A DNA stretch of 64,000 nucleotides. Source: Variovorax sp037204085. GTDB lineage: Bacteria > Pseudomonadota > Gammaproteobacteria > Burkholderiales > Burkholderiaceae_C. The notes under the pieces were generated by a model. That model did no database searches, had not been told where the DNA came from, and saw only the letters and a program-made list of their open reading frames with translations. This document shows, piece after piece, positions 1-8,652 of this stretch (position 1 is the stretch's first letter; every line of letters starts with the position of its first letter). The stretch spans positions 1 through 64,000 of the forward strand of contig NZ_JBBCBW010000014.1 in NCBI RefSeq assembly GCF_037204085.1, given 5' to 3'. The position numbers and the translations under genes were made by a program.

Positions 1-107
1 ATAAAGGAGGAGGGGCGCAGCCCCGGGGGACATTCGCGGAGGGGAGTACCCGGTGGCCTTTGCACAAGCCCTGAACACGACCCCGAATGCGCCCACAGAC
101 AAAAAAT

Positions 108-986
108 TCAAACAGCCTGTTTATGCCGCGCGATACACACATCGAGCGTCTCGTCACCGCTCCGCTGCGACCAGTCGAGGTTCGAAAAGATCTCGACTTC
201 GCTGAACCCCGCAAAGCCCGCCTCTTCGACCCAGCCGCGGATCTTCTTGAGTTCCACGACGCCGTCACCCATCATTCCGCGGTCAGACAGCAAGTCGCGT
301 GTCGGCGTCAGCCAGTCGCAGACGTGGTACGCCAGCAAGCGCTCGCGGCCGGCGCGGGCGATCTGCTGCTGCAGCTTCGGGTCCCACCATACGTGATAGA
401 TGTCCAGCGCCACGCCGAGCATGCCGCTCTTGTCTGCATCGAGCTCGTCGCAAATGTCGAGCGCATGTTCGAGCGTGTTGATGCAGGCGCGGTCGGCCGC
501 TTGCATGGGGTGCAAGGGCTCGATGGCAAGCGGCATGCCGACTTCGCGGGCGTAATCCAGCGAGGCGGCGATGCCGTCGCGCACTTCGTTGCGTGCGCGG
601 GTGATGTCCTTGTAGGCCGCCTTGCCGTCGAGAGCACCGGGTAGTGCGCCGACCACTAGCACGAGACAGGGCGCTTCGAGCGTCTTTGCCTCGTCGATGG
701 CGCGGCGGTTGTCGTCGAGCGCGGCCTTCAGACCCGGCGCATCGGGCGCGGGGAAGAAGCCGCCGCGGCAGTAGCCCGAGAGGCCAATGCCATGAGCCTT
801 CAGCTGCTTCGCGATCTTGTCGAGCCCGACGGCAGCGACCTGGTCGCGCCAGGGGCTGATCGCGCGGATGCCGCGTTTGGCGCACTGGTCGATGATGCGG
901 TCCAGCGGCACCTCGATGCCCGACTGCTTGCGGATGGTCGCGGTGTTGATCGACAGCCAGTCGTGGTTCTGCGAGAAATCGCGCAT
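108..986 (-). CDS. Sugar phosphate isomerase/epimerase family protein (TIM barrel)
   Basis: A 292-residue cytoplasmic protein of the xylose-isomerase-like TIM barrel superfamily (AP endonuclease 2 fold). The family isomerises or epimerises sugars and keto-sugars, usually with a divalent metal. Visible family features are the acidic strand-end segments AIEPLHP near residue 155 and EVEIF near 265, which would supply metal ligands, and the segment ALDIYHVWWDP near 195. The substrate cannot be read from sequence. It is the last gene of a leftward cluster, 8 bases after the DUF993 gene, and shares that operon with an oxidoreductase and a solute-binding protein, so a role in catabolism of a sugar-like or polyol-like compound is inferred. 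No signal peptide is present. Confidence 0.85.
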   Translation of the reverse strand: MRDFSQNHDWLSINTATIRKQSGIEVPLDRIIDQCAKRGIRAISPWRDQVAAVGLDKIAKQLKAHGIGLSGYCRGGFFPAPDAPGLKAALDDNRRAIDEAKTLEAPCLVLVVGALPGALDGKAAYKDITRARNEVRDGIAASLDYAREVGMPLAIEPLHPMQAADRACINTLEHALDICDELDADKSGMLGVALDIYHVWWDPKLQQQIARAGRERLLAYHVCDWLTPTRDLLSDRGMMGDGVVELKKIRGWVEEAGFAGFSEVEIFSNLDWSQRSGDETLDVCIARHKQAV

Positions 987-994
987 GAGCTCGC

Positions 995-2182
995 TCAGCC
1001 TTCCACGCCGTGCAGTGCGAGCAGCGTCTTCATGCGCCGCACGGCCAGCTCCGGCTGCTCCAGCAGGTTGGCCGCATCGGCGAGGCGGAATAGCTCGGCA
1101 AAATGCTGCAGCGAGCGCGTGCTCTGCTGGCCGCCGACCATGGTGAAGTGCTTCTGGTGGCCGTTGAGCCAGGCCATGAACACCACGCCGGTCTTGTAGA
1201 AGCGCGTGGGCGCCGCAAAGATGTGGCGCGACAGCGGCACCGTGGGGCCGAGAATCGCGTGGAACTTCTCGGTGTTGCCTTGGGCCAGTGCGCCCAGCGC
1301 CGCACTCGCGGCGGGCGCGATGGCGTCGAAGATGCCCAGCAGTGCGTCGCTCTTGCCGTGCGTCGGCTCGCTGCCGAAGCCGTCACCGGCAATCAGCTCG
1401 GCGTAGTTGAAGTCGTCGCCGGTGTACATGCGAACACCTGCCGGCAGGCGGCGGCGCATCGCAATTTCCTTGTCCTTGTCGAGCAGCGAAATCTTGATGC
1501 CGTCCACCTTGTGCGGATGCGCAGCAATCACGGCGAGCGCCGTGTCCATGGCCGCATCGGTGTCCTTGTTGCCCCAGTAGCCCGCCAGCGCAGGGTCGAA
1601 CATGTCTCCCAGCCAATGCAGCACCACCGGTTGCTTTGCCTGGCTCAGGATGCGGTCGTACACGCGCTCGTAGTCGGCCGGGCTCTTGGCCACGCGGGCG
1701 AGGGCGCGGCTGGCCATTACGATCAGCTTGCCACCAAGCGCCTCGATGGCTGCCATCTGGTCTTCGTAGCCGCGGATCACGTCGTCGACGCTCTTCACGT
1801 CGTCGATGTTCAGGTGGTCGGTGCCGCAGCCGGAGGCCACCAGCGCGCCGGGCACGTCCTTCGCCGCATCGAGCGAACGGCGGATCAGCTCGAGCGAGGT
1901 CGGCCAGTCCAGGCCCATGCCGCGCTGCGCAGTGTCCATGGCTTCGGCCACGCCCAGGCCCAGAGAGAACAGGTGGCGGCGGTAGGCGATGGTGGTGTCC
2001 CAGTCGACTGCAGCCTGCAGCCACGGGTCTACCGCGGCCAGCGGATCGGCCACCACGTGCGCGGCCGAATAGGCGATGCGGTTGAACTTGACGTCCGCTT
2101 CGGGCTTGACCGGCGCGGTGCCACGCAGGGCGTACGGCGCGAGCGAGCCGCTCGCGGTGGGGAGGGTCAGCGAAAGTGCCAT
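995..2182 (-). CDS. DUF993 family protein (dihydrodipicolinate synthase-like)
   Basis: A 395-residue protein resembling the DUF993 family, which is grouped with the dihydrodipicolinate synthase/N-acetylneuraminate lyase type of TIM barrel aldolases. The N-terminal third carries the segments DWDTTIAYRRHL and VASGCGTDHLN, and a central segment near residue 190 reads PVVLHWLGDMFDP, all typical of this family as I recall it. The biochemical activity of the family is not firmly established; a lyase or aldolase reaction on a keto-acid is an inference from the fold. It lies between an oxidoreductase (10 bases upstream) and an isomerase (8 bases downstream), so the three are almost certainly one transcript and one pathway. 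No signal peptide. Confidence 0.75.
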   Translation of the reverse strand: MALSLTLPTASGSLAPYALRGTAPVKPEADVKFNRIAYSAAHVVADPLAAVDPWLQAAVDWDTTIAYRRHLFSLGLGVAEAMDTAQRGMGLDWPTSLELIRRSLDAAKDVPGALVASGCGTDHLNIDDVKSVDDVIRGYEDQMAAIEALGGKLIVMASRALARVAKSPADYERVYDRILSQAKQPVVLHWLGDMFDPALAGYWGNKDTDAAMDTALAVIAAHPHKVDGIKISLLDKDKEIAMRRRLPAGVRMYTGDDFNYAELIAGDGFGSEPTHGKSDALLGIFDAIAPAASAALGALAQGNTEKFHAILGPTVPLSRHIFAAPTRFYKTGVVFMAWLNGHQKHFTMVGGQQSTRSLQHFAELFRLADAANLLEQPELAVRRMKTLLALHGVEG

Positions 2183-2192
2183 GCTGCCTGCC

Positions 2193-3356
2193 TCAGACCT
2201 TCAGCGCGGGCACGTCGATCCAGCGGCGTTCCTTCCACGACTCGAGCGCGGCCTCGACCAGCTGCACGCCCTTGGCGCCTTCGGGCAGCGTCCACTTGTA
2301 GGGCTCGTTCTCGACCACGTGGCGGATGAAGTGCTCCCACTGGATCTTGAAGCCGTTGTCGTACACCTGCGAATCCGGAATCTCCTGCCACTGGTCGAAG
2401 AAATTCATCATCTGCTTCTCGTCGGGGTTCCACACCGGGCGCGGCGTGGCCACGCGCGACTGGGCGCGGCAGCTCGAGAGGCCCGCAACGGCCGAGCCGT
2501 CGGTACCGTCGACGTGGAAGGTCACGAGGTCGTCGCGGCGCACGCGCGTGACCCAGCTCATGTTGATCTGCGCGATGACCGGCTCGCCGTTGTGGCCGGT
2601 GAGTTCGCAGGTGGCATAGGCCGCGTCGTCGGCGGTGGCTTCATAGGGCTTGCCGGCTTCGTCCCAGCGCTTGGGAATGTGCGTGGCACCCAGGCAAGAC
2701 ACAGACTTGACCTCGCCGAACAGGTTGTCCAGCACATAGCGCCAGTGGCACATCATGTCCAGGATCATGCCGCCGCCGTCTTCCTTGCGGTAGTTCCAGC
2801 TCGGGCGCTGAATGGGTTGCAGGTCGCCTTCGAACACCCAGTAGCCGAACTCCAGGCGCACGCTGAGCATGCGGCCGAAGAAGCCCGCGCGGCGCAGCAT
2901 GTCGAGCTTGCGCAGGCCTGGCAGAAAGAGCTTGTCCTGCACCGCGCCGTGCTTCAGGCCCGAGCCTTCGGCCAGGCGCGCGATTTCGACGGCTTCGTTC
3001 AGGTTGGTGGCAATCGGCTTCTCGCAATACACGTGCTTGCCGGCGCGGATGGCCTTGGCCAGCAGCGTGGGGCGCATCTGCGTGGTGCCGGCGTCGAAGA
3101 AGATGGTGTCTTCCTTGTTGGCCAGCGCCGCGTCCAGGTCGGTGCCCCAGCGCGCGATGTTGTGCGTCTTGGCAAGCGCTTCCATCTTCTCGGCGTTGCG
3201 GCCGATGAGGATCGGGTCGGGCATGACCTTGTCGCCATTGGACAGCGTGACGCCGCCTTGCGCGCGGATCGCGCAGATCGAGCGGATCAGATGCTGGTTC
3301 ATGCCCATGCGTCCAGTGACGCCGTGCATGATGATTCCGAGTCGTTGTGTAGCCAT
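2193..3356 (-). CDS. Gfo/Idh/MocA family oxidoreductase
   Basis: A 387-residue NAD(P)-dependent dehydrogenase of the glucose-fructose oxidoreductase/inositol dehydrogenase family. The N-terminal nucleotide-binding fold begins with GVTGRMG near residue 12, and the family signature CEKPIATN sits near residue 115, with the conserved Lys that contacts substrate and cofactor. The C-terminal half is the alpha/beta substrate domain. Members oxidise sugars, polyols or pseudosaccharides; the substrate here is unknown. Being central in a cluster with an isomerase, a DUF993 aldolase-like protein and a Bug-type binding protein, it probably performs the first oxidation of an imported polyol or sugar acid (inference). 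Confidence 0.85.
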   Translation of the reverse strand: MATQRLGIIMHGVTGRMGMNQHLIRSICAIRAQGGVTLSNGDKVMPDPILIGRNAEKMEALAKTHNIARWGTDLDAALANKEDTIFFDAGTTQMRPTLLAKAIRAGKHVYCEKPIATNLNEAVEIARLAEGSGLKHGAVQDKLFLPGLRKLDMLRRAGFFGRMLSVRLEFGYWVFEGDLQPIQRPSWNYRKEDGGGMILDMMCHWRYVLDNLFGEVKSVSCLGATHIPKRWDEAGKPYEATADDAAYATCELTGHNGEPVIAQINMSWVTRVRRDDLVTFHVDGTDGSAVAGLSSCRAQSRVATPRPVWNPDEKQMMNFFDQWQEIPDSQVYDNGFKIQWEHFIRHVVENEPYKWTLPEGAKGVQLVEAALESWKERRWIDVPALKV

Positions 3357-3407
3357 GTCTTCAGCCGAAAAAGAGTTGGAGAGAAAGAGATAGAAGAAGA
3401 GGGCGGA

Positions 3408-4391
3408 TTACTGCGCGGGCGTCAGGCCGGCAGCCTTGACCAACGCCGCGTTGGTCTTGATTTCGTCCTTGATGTAGGCGTCGAACTGCTCGGGCTTGAG
3501 CGTCCATGCATCGGCGCCCAGCTTCAGGAAGCGTTCCTTGACTTCTGGCGAAGCAAGCGCCTTCGCCACTTCGTCGTGCAGCCGGTTGACGATGTCGCGC
3601 GGCGTCTTGGCCGGCGCCATCATGCCGATCCAGAAGTTGAACTCGGAGCCCGGCACACCGGCTTCAGCCGTGGTCGGCACATCGGGCAGGGCGGCCGCGC
3701 GCTTGGGCGAGCCGACCGCCAGCGCCAGCAGCTGGCCATCCTTGATCTGGCCGATGACCGGCGCGATGGGCGAGAAGTAGTAGTCGACCCGGCCCGACAG
3801 CACTTCGGTCACGGCCTCTGCCGAGCCCTTGAACGGAATGTTGGTGGCGTCGATCTTTGCGGCCATCTTGAACTTCTCGGCGTTGAGGTGGGTGGCGCTG
3901 CCCTGGCCTGCCGATGCGAAGTTGATGGTGCCCGGCTTGGCCTTGGCCGCGGCGACCAGCTCCTGCAGCGTCTTGATGTTCTTCGCAGGCGAGATCACCA
4001 GTGCATTGGGCAGCGACGAGATGGGCGTGACGGCGGCAAAGTCGTTCACCGTGTCGAACGGGAGCTTTGCGAAGGTGGAGGGGCTCACCGTGTGCGACGA
4101 CGAGTGAATCATGATCGTGTAGCCGTCCGGCGCGGCCGTGGCCACGGCCTGCTGGCCGATGGTGCCGCTGGCGCCGCCCCGGTTGTCCACCACCAGCGTC
4201 TGGCCCATGCTCTGGCCCATCTTGTCGGCAATGGCCCGCGCAATGATGTCCGTGGTGCTGCCGGCCGCGAACGGCACGACGACGCGAATCGGCTTGTTGG
4301 GATACCCGTTCTGCGCCGATGCCAAACCGGGCATCAAGGCGGCGAGGCAGGTGAGCGTGGCGAGTGCAGTGGTGCGTGCAAGTTGCTTCAT
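3408..4391 (-). CDS. Bug/TctC-family periplasmic solute-binding protein
   Basis: A 327-residue exported protein. The N terminus is a standard signal peptide ending LMPGLASA-Q near residue 27, followed by the family opening YPNKPIRVVVPFAAG that forms the ligand loop, and by VDNRGGASG near residue 70. Bug proteins bind small, mostly carboxylated ligands for tripartite tricarboxylate-type uptake; no TctA or TctB membrane partner is encoded nearby, which is common in Burkholderiales. It is the first gene of the leftward cluster, and an 8-base-arm inverted repeat about 41 bases before its start looks like the operator for the neighbouring TetR protein. The ligand is unknown, presumably the compound degraded by the three downstream enzymes. 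Confidence 0.92.
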   Translation of the reverse strand: MKQLARTTALATLTCLAALMPGLASAQNGYPNKPIRVVVPFAAGSTTDIIARAIADKMGQSMGQTLVVDNRGGASGTIGQQAVATAAPDGYTIMIHSSSHTVSPSTFAKLPFDTVNDFAAVTPISSLPNALVISPAKNIKTLQELVAAAKAKPGTINFASAGQGSATHLNAEKFKMAAKIDATNIPFKGSAEAVTEVLSGRVDYYFSPIAPVIGQIKDGQLLALAVGSPKRAAALPDVPTTAEAGVPGSEFNFWIGMMAPAKTPRDIVNRLHDEVAKALASPEVKERFLKLGADAWTLKPEQFDAYIKDEIKTNAALVKAAGLTPAQ

Positions 4392-4431
4392 GGTTGTCTC
4401 CGTGCGGTCGGGCCGCCTTGTCTTGATCGAT

Positions 4432-4453
4432 TAATTCACCAATAAGTGAATTA
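4432..4453. promoter_or_regulatory. Inverted repeat, putative TetR operator for the catabolic cluster
   Basis: Perfect 8-base arms TAATTCAC and GTGAATTA are separated by 6 bases, 41 bases upstream of the Bug gene start. The left 11 bases recur (on the opposite strand) immediately before the adjacent tetR gene at 5201-5223. The shared motif and position suggest that the TetR-family protein at 4538-5194 controls both units. The DNA symmetry is seen directly; the assignment to that regulator is inference. Confidence 0.6.
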
Positions 4454-4537
4454 GATAATTCTAGGAAGGCTGGCGCCGCGGCGCAACCGCCGCTGATTGG
4501 TAAATACCCGAAGATGGAGAAAGGGCGCCCGAAAGGC

Positions 4538-5194
4538 TCAGTGCAGCACGTAGCCCAGCACGAGGTCGGTCATGTGCGAGAGGCGCTGCGCCATGGCCTT
4601 GGGCGCGCGCAGGTCACGGCCGAAGACGGCTGAGAGCGTGTGGTTGTTCGACAGGTAGAAGTAGCAGAGCGAGGCGATCGAGATGTAGAGCTGCACCGGG
4701 TCGACGCCGGCGCGGAACAGCTTGTCGCGCTTGCCGCGCTCGAGCACCGTGTCGAGCAGCTGCACCAGTGGCGAGTTCATCTCCTGGATGCGCTCGGAGC
4801 GCTTGAGGTGCGCGGCGCAGTGAAGGTTCTCGCTGTTCAGCAGCGTGATGAACTCGGGGTGCTCCAGATAGTAGTGCCAGGTGAAGGAAACCAGTTGGCG
4901 GATGGCCTCGACCGGATCGATCTCGTCCAGGTGCAGCTGCTGCTCGGCCTCGCGGATGTCTGCGTAGGTGCGCTCGAGCACCGCCAGGAACAGGTCGTCC
5001 TTGCTGCCGAAGTAGTAGTAGATGAGGCGCTTGTTCAGCCCCGCGCGCGCGGCGATGCTGTCCATGCGCGCGCCGGCCAGGCCCCGCTGCGCAAACTCGT
5101 CGCGTGCCGACGCAAGAATGGCCAGTTGCGAGCGATCGGCATCGCGGGAGCGCGGCTCGATGGCTTCGGGTGGGGAATCTTTCGCGGCTTTCAT
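4538..5194 (-). CDS. TetR/AcrR family transcriptional regulator
   Basis: A 218-residue DNA-binding regulator. The N-terminal TetR helix-turn-helix spans about residues 24-70, with the diagnostic sequence GLNKRLIYYYFGSKDDLF as recognition helix and following turn. The C-terminal domain is all-helical and presumably binds the inducer. Its start lies 7 bases from an imperfect palindrome that shares a half site with the operator before the catabolic cluster, pointing to autoregulation plus repression of that cluster. It is oriented with the cluster and divergent from the ThDP enzyme gene at 5288, which could be under the same control. The inducer is not known. Confidence 0.9.
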   Translation of the reverse strand: MKAAKDSPPEAIEPRSRDADRSQLAILASARDEFAQRGLAGARMDSIAARAGLNKRLIYYYFGSKDDLFLAVLERTYADIREAEQQLHLDEIDPVEAIRQLVSFTWHYYLEHPEFITLLNSENLHCAAHLKRSERIQEMNSPLVQLLDTVLERGKRDKLFRAGVDPVQLYISIASLCYFYLSNNHTLSAVFGRDLRAPKAMAQRLSHMTDLVLGYVLH

Positions 5195-5200
5195 CGCACG

Positions 5201-5223
5201 AATTTAACCATTTGGTGAATTAA
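5201..5223. promoter_or_regulatory. Second putative TetR operator (tetR upstream region)
   Basis: Read on the minus strand this site begins TAATTCACCAA, identical over 11 bases to the site at 4432-4453, and 16 of 22 positions agree overall. The second half is less symmetrical. It lies between the tetR start and the divergent ThDP-enzyme gene, where bound protein would cover the tetR ribosome-binding region and could affect both promoters. Confidence 0.5.
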
Positions 5224-5287
5224 CGCAAAGCGTTGGGAGCGGGCGCACATAATTCCGAAGACATTTGCAGCTGAGGTTCGACTTCTC

Positions 5288-7006
5288 ATGAGTACATCAC
5301 AACCCGCCGGCCACCTGATCGTCGAATGCCTGATCGAGCAGGGCATGGAGATCGCGTTCGGCGTTCCGGGCGAAAGCTTTCTTGCCGTGCTCGACGGCTT
5401 TCATGCCTACCGTGAACGCGCCCGTTTCATCGTCAACCGCCAGGAGGGCGGCGCCGCATTCATGGCCGAAGCGCATGGCAAGCTCACGGGGCGGCCGGGC
5501 GTGTGCTTCGTCACCCGCGGGCCGGGTGCCACCAACGCATCGATCGGCGTGCACAACGCTTTCCAGGATTCCACGCCGATGGTGCTGTTCGTCGGCGACG
5601 TCGGCAGCGACTTCCGCGACCGCGAAGCTTTCCAGGAAGTGGACTACGGCAGCTTCTTCGGACCGAGCACCAAGGGCTTTGCCAAGCGCGTGGAGCGCAT
5701 CGACGACGCGAGCCGCATCCCCGAATACGTGGCGCGCGCGTTTTCAACCGCGATGAACGGACGGCCCGGACCGGTGGTGCTGGTGCTGCCCGAAGACATG
5801 CTGCGCACGCAGACCGCGTCGCGCCCGCTGCCGCGCGTGGACGCCGTTCAGCCCTGGAGCGACCCCGGCTCGCTGCGCACCTTGCGTGAGCTGCTGCTCC
5901 AGTCGCAACGGCCGCTGGTGATTGCGGGCGGCGGCGGCTGGACTACGCAGGCCGCGCAGGCGCTGCAGCGCTTTGCCGAGAACTGGCGGCTGCCAGTTGC
6001 CAATGCCTTCCGCTTTCAGGACACTTTCGACAACCACCACCCGCTCTACGCGGGCGACGTCGGCATTGCGATCAATCCCAAGCTCGCGCAGCGCGTGAAA
6101 GACAGCGACCTGATCATCGCCATCGGCCCGCGGCTCGGCGAAATGACGACTGGCGGCTACACCCTGCTCGAAGCGCCGAAGGCCAGGCAGAAGCTGGTGC
6201 ACATCCACGCGAGCGCGGAAGAACTCAACCGTGTCTACCAAGCCGACCTGGCCATCAACGCCGGGATGAGCGCCGCGGCGCGCAGCCTCGAGGTGCTAAG
6301 TGCGCCCAATACCTTGCCGTGGGAGGAGTGGGCGGCGCAGGCGCATGCGGACTATGAAGCGAACCTGGAGCCGCAGGCGCTCGCGGGCATGCCGGCTGAA
6401 ACGCCCCGCGGCCCGGTCGACATGGCAGAGGTGGTCGCGCTGCTGCAGAAGCACCTGCCGCCGGATGCGGCCATTACCAACGGGGCCGGCAACTTTGCGA
6501 GCTGGGTGCACCGCTATTTCCGTTATCACGGGCTTGCCAAGGGCAGCAAGACGCAGCTGGCGCCCACCAGCGGTGCCATGGGCTATGGCGTGCCGGCGGG
6601 CATTGCGGCCAACCTTGCGACCGGCCGGGTGGCCTTCACGATTGCGGGCGACGGCGATTTTCTGATGACCGGGCAAGAGCTCGCGACGGCTTCGCAGCAT
6701 GGCGGCAAGAGCATCATCGTGCTGCTGAACAACGGCATGTTCGGCACCATCCGCATGCACCAGGAGCGCGAATATCCGGAGCGCACGAGCGGCACTGCCC
6801 TCCGCAACCCCGACTTCTGCGGCCTGGCGCGGGCCTATGGATATGCCGCCGAACGCGTGACGGAAACCGCACAGTTCGAAGCGGCGCTGCTGCGCGCACT
6901 GGCGGCAGATACGGGCACGCTGATCGAGATTCCGCTCGACCCGGAGGTGATCACGACACGCGGCACGCTGGCGTCGATCACGCGTGCGGCGCAGGCGCGG
7001 GGCTGA
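5288..7006 (+). CDS. Thiamine diphosphate-dependent enzyme, acetolactate synthase large-subunit-like
   Basis: A 572-residue protein with the three-domain layout of the pyruvate oxidase/acetolactate synthase family: N-terminal pyrimidine-binding domain with the catalytic-type Glu in NRQEGGAAFMAE near residue 54 and GPGATN near 80, a central domain, and a C-terminal pyrophosphate-binding domain with GDGDFLMTGQE near residue 455 followed by NN about 27 residues later, the ThDP/Mg motif. Enzymes of this family decarboxylate 2-keto acids and ligate or oxidise the product. No small regulatory subunit gene is adjacent, so a role in branched-chain amino acid synthesis is unlikely; a catabolic decarboxylase or carboligase is more plausible. 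It is divergent from the tetR gene and ends at a bidirectional terminator. Confidence 0.85.
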   Translation: MSTSQPAGHLIVECLIEQGMEIAFGVPGESFLAVLDGFHAYRERARFIVNRQEGGAAFMAEAHGKLTGRPGVCFVTRGPGATNASIGVHNAFQDSTPMVLFVGDVGSDFRDREAFQEVDYGSFFGPSTKGFAKRVERIDDASRIPEYVARAFSTAMNGRPGPVVLVLPEDMLRTQTASRPLPRVDAVQPWSDPGSLRTLRELLLQSQRPLVIAGGGGWTTQAAQALQRFAENWRLPVANAFRFQDTFDNHHPLYAGDVGIAINPKLAQRVKDSDLIIAIGPRLGEMTTGGYTLLEAPKARQKLVHIHASAEELNRVYQADLAINAGMSAAARSLEVLSAPNTLPWEEWAAQAHADYEANLEPQALAGMPAETPRGPVDMAEVVALLQKHLPPDAAITNGAGNFASWVHRYFRYHGLAKGSKTQLAPTSGAMGYGVPAGIAANLATGRVAFTIAGDGDFLMTGQELATASQHGGKSIIVLLNNGMFGTIRMHQEREYPERTSGTALRNPDFCGLARAYGYAAERVTETAQFEAALLRALAADTGTLIEIPLDPEVITTRGTLASITRAAQARG

Positions 7007-7040
7007 ACTAGCAACGCGAACCGATCTCCGTTCGCGGCCA

Positions 7041-7068
7041 AAAAAAAGCCGGCATGTGCCGGCTTTTT
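7041..7068. terminator. Bidirectional rho-independent terminator
   Basis: A seven-A run, stem GCCGGCA/TGCCGGC with a two-base loop, and a five-T run. It lies between the convergent ThDP-enzyme gene and the SWIB-domain gene and can serve both. Confidence 0.85.
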
Positions 7069-7105
7069 GATTCGGGAGCGCGATGGACGCGCAGTACCCG
7101 AGCGC

Positions 7106-7546
7106 TTACTTGACGTGCTTGCCGATCAGCGCGGCCAGTTCGAACATCGACACTTGCGGCTTGCCGAAGATTTCCTTCAGCTTGGCGTCGGCGTTGATGT
7201 TGCGCTTGTTGGCCTTGTCTTGAAGGTTGTTCTTCTTGATGTAGTCCCACAGCTTGCTCACGACTGCGGTGCGCGGCAGAGGCGTCGAACCGACCACAGC
7301 GGCGAGTGCCGGGCTGGGGGTCAGGGCCTTCATGAACGCGGCGTTGGGCGTGCGCTTCTTGGCGGGAGCGGCCTTCTTTGCAGGAGCCTTCTTCGCCGGT
7401 GCAGCCTTCTTCGCAGGAGCAGCCTTCTTGGCGGGGGCTGCCTTCTTGGCCGGTGCGGCCTTCTTCGCAGGAGCCGCAGCCTTCTTGGCGGGAGCGGCCT
7501 TCTTTGCCGGAGCTTTCTTGGCCGGAGCCTTCTTTGCAGTTGCCAT
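7106..7546 (-). CDS. SWIB/MDM2 domain protein with histone H1-like Lys-Ala-Pro tail
   Basis: A 146-residue basic protein in two parts. Residues 1 to about 62 are a low-complexity tail of repeated AKKA/PAKKA units like eukaryotic histone H1 C-terminal tails. Residues about 65-146 form a SWIB domain (VVSKLWDYIKKNNLQD, then FELAALIGKHVK at the end), a fold otherwise known from chromatin remodelling and MDM2-type proteins and found in chlamydiae and some betaproteobacteria. A nucleoid-associated role is inferred from the basic tail; it has not been shown here. It has its own promoter region and faces the ThDP-enzyme gene across a shared terminator. The repeats make the coding DNA internally repetitive. 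Confidence 0.9.
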   Translation of the reverse strand: MATAKKAPAKKAPAKKAAPAKKAAAPAKKAAPAKKAAPAKKAAPAKKAAPAKKAPAKKAAPAKKRTPNAAFMKALTPSPALAAVVGSTPLPRTAVVSKLWDYIKKNNLQDKANKRNINADAKLKEIFGKPQVSMFELAALIGKHVK

Positions 7547-7701
7547 GGTTGATTTCCTTTTTTGGTTGAACAGTCACCAATGAAAAACTTGCGTCTCCAG
7601 TGGCATTGCGGATGCTAAAGGAGAAAAAACGCGTTTCCAAGGGAAAAAGAGCTTTTTTCATTGGGAGTTGTTGTTTTTTCAGAGGGGAGAACCCGAGGTT
7701 T

Positions 7702-8628
7702 TCACCTCCGGCGTTCAGGCCAGGTCGCCAGCACCACGCCAACGAGTGCAAGTGCGAATGCAAAGAGCTGTGCTGCGGAGAGGCTTTCGCCGAGCACCAG
7801 CACGCCGACAAGGGCCGCACTCACGGGCAGCATCACCGCGAAAACACCGGCTTGCGCAGCGGGCACATGGCGCAGGCCCGTCATCCAGAGCCACACCGTC
7901 CAGATGCTGGCTGCGAGTGCGTAGACCACGAGCAAGGCCCAGGTGCCGAAGCGCACGGCGGAGAAGTCGAACTGCAGTGCGAACCAGATGCCGAAGGGCA
8001 TCGACAGCACGAAGCCCCAAAGGTTGATGAGCGACGAGATCCGCTTGGGTCCCAGGTGGCCGGTGAGCGACTTGCCGATTACCGCGTAGGCCGTCTCGCA
8101 AAGCACCGCGCAGAACACGAGCAGGTTGCCGAGCCAGGGCATCGATGAGGGCGCCACGCCGTCTGTAGTTGCCGGTGCATGCGCCGGCGTGAGGGCCAGC
8201 AAGCCAATGCCGAGTGCGGCGCAACCGATGGCAAGGCCGATGCGCACCGTGATGCGTTCGCGCAGGAAGAGCCAGCTTGCCACCGCCACGGCCGCGGGAA
8301 TGGACGCCATGATCACGCCCGCGGACACCGTGCTGGTGAGGCTCACGCCGAACAGCATGAAGATCGAGAACAGGAAATTGCCGAGGAACGACTCCAGGAA
8401 AACGAGGCCGCGCGTGCGCGCACTCATGGGAGGTTCGTCCGGCGCGCGCCGAAGCCAATGCGGCATGGCCAGCGCGGCGATGCCGAAGCGCAGCCATGCG
8501 AGCAGCAGCACCGGAAAGGCCGCCACCAGCGGTTTGGAAAGGGCGACGTAGCCGCCGACGAGCGACATGCTCAAGGCCAGGCAGCCATAGGCCACAAGAC
8601 GGCTGGAGGCGGGAGCGGCGGTGTTCAA
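7702..8628 (-). CDS. EamA/DMT family transporter
   Basis: A 308-residue inner-membrane protein with about ten predicted hydrophobic segments in two EamA repeats (residues about 10-140 and 165-300), the architecture of drug/metabolite transporters such as RhaT and YdcZ relatives. The first helix begins LVAYGCLALSMSLVGGYVAL, and the last ends near residue 300 before a basic tail. These proteins export amino acids or other metabolites; the substrate cannot be inferred. It is divergent from the gamma-glutamylcyclotransferase-like gene with only about 24 bases between starts, so their promoters must overlap the neighbouring coding regions. Confidence 0.9.
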   Translation of the reverse strand: MNTAAPASSRLVAYGCLALSMSLVGGYVALSKPLVAAFPVLLLAWLRFGIAALAMPHWLRRAPDEPPMSARTRGLVFLESFLGNFLFSIFMLFGVSLTSTVSAGVIMASIPAAVAVASWLFLRERITVRIGLAIGCAALGIGLLALTPAHAPATTDGVAPSSMPWLGNLLVFCAVLCETAYAVIGKSLTGHLGPKRISSLINLWGFVLSMPFGIWFALQFDFSAVRFGTWALLVVYALAASIWTVWLWMTGLRHVPAAQAGVFAVMLPVSAALVGVLVLGESLSAAQLFAFALALVGVVLATWPERRR

Positions 8629-8652
8629 TAGACTGCAATGCTTGTTGGAACG

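Noticed and set aside
2076..4445. A 789-codon plus-strand frame over the catabolic cluster
   Set aside because: Shadow of the Gfo/Idh/MocA and Bug genes on the opposite strand; no motif and no ribosome-binding site.
7370..7546. Tandem similar DNA units that look like a short repeat array
   Set aside because: The repeats are in-frame codons for AKKA/PAKKA units of the SWIB protein tail, without spacers; not a CRISPR array.
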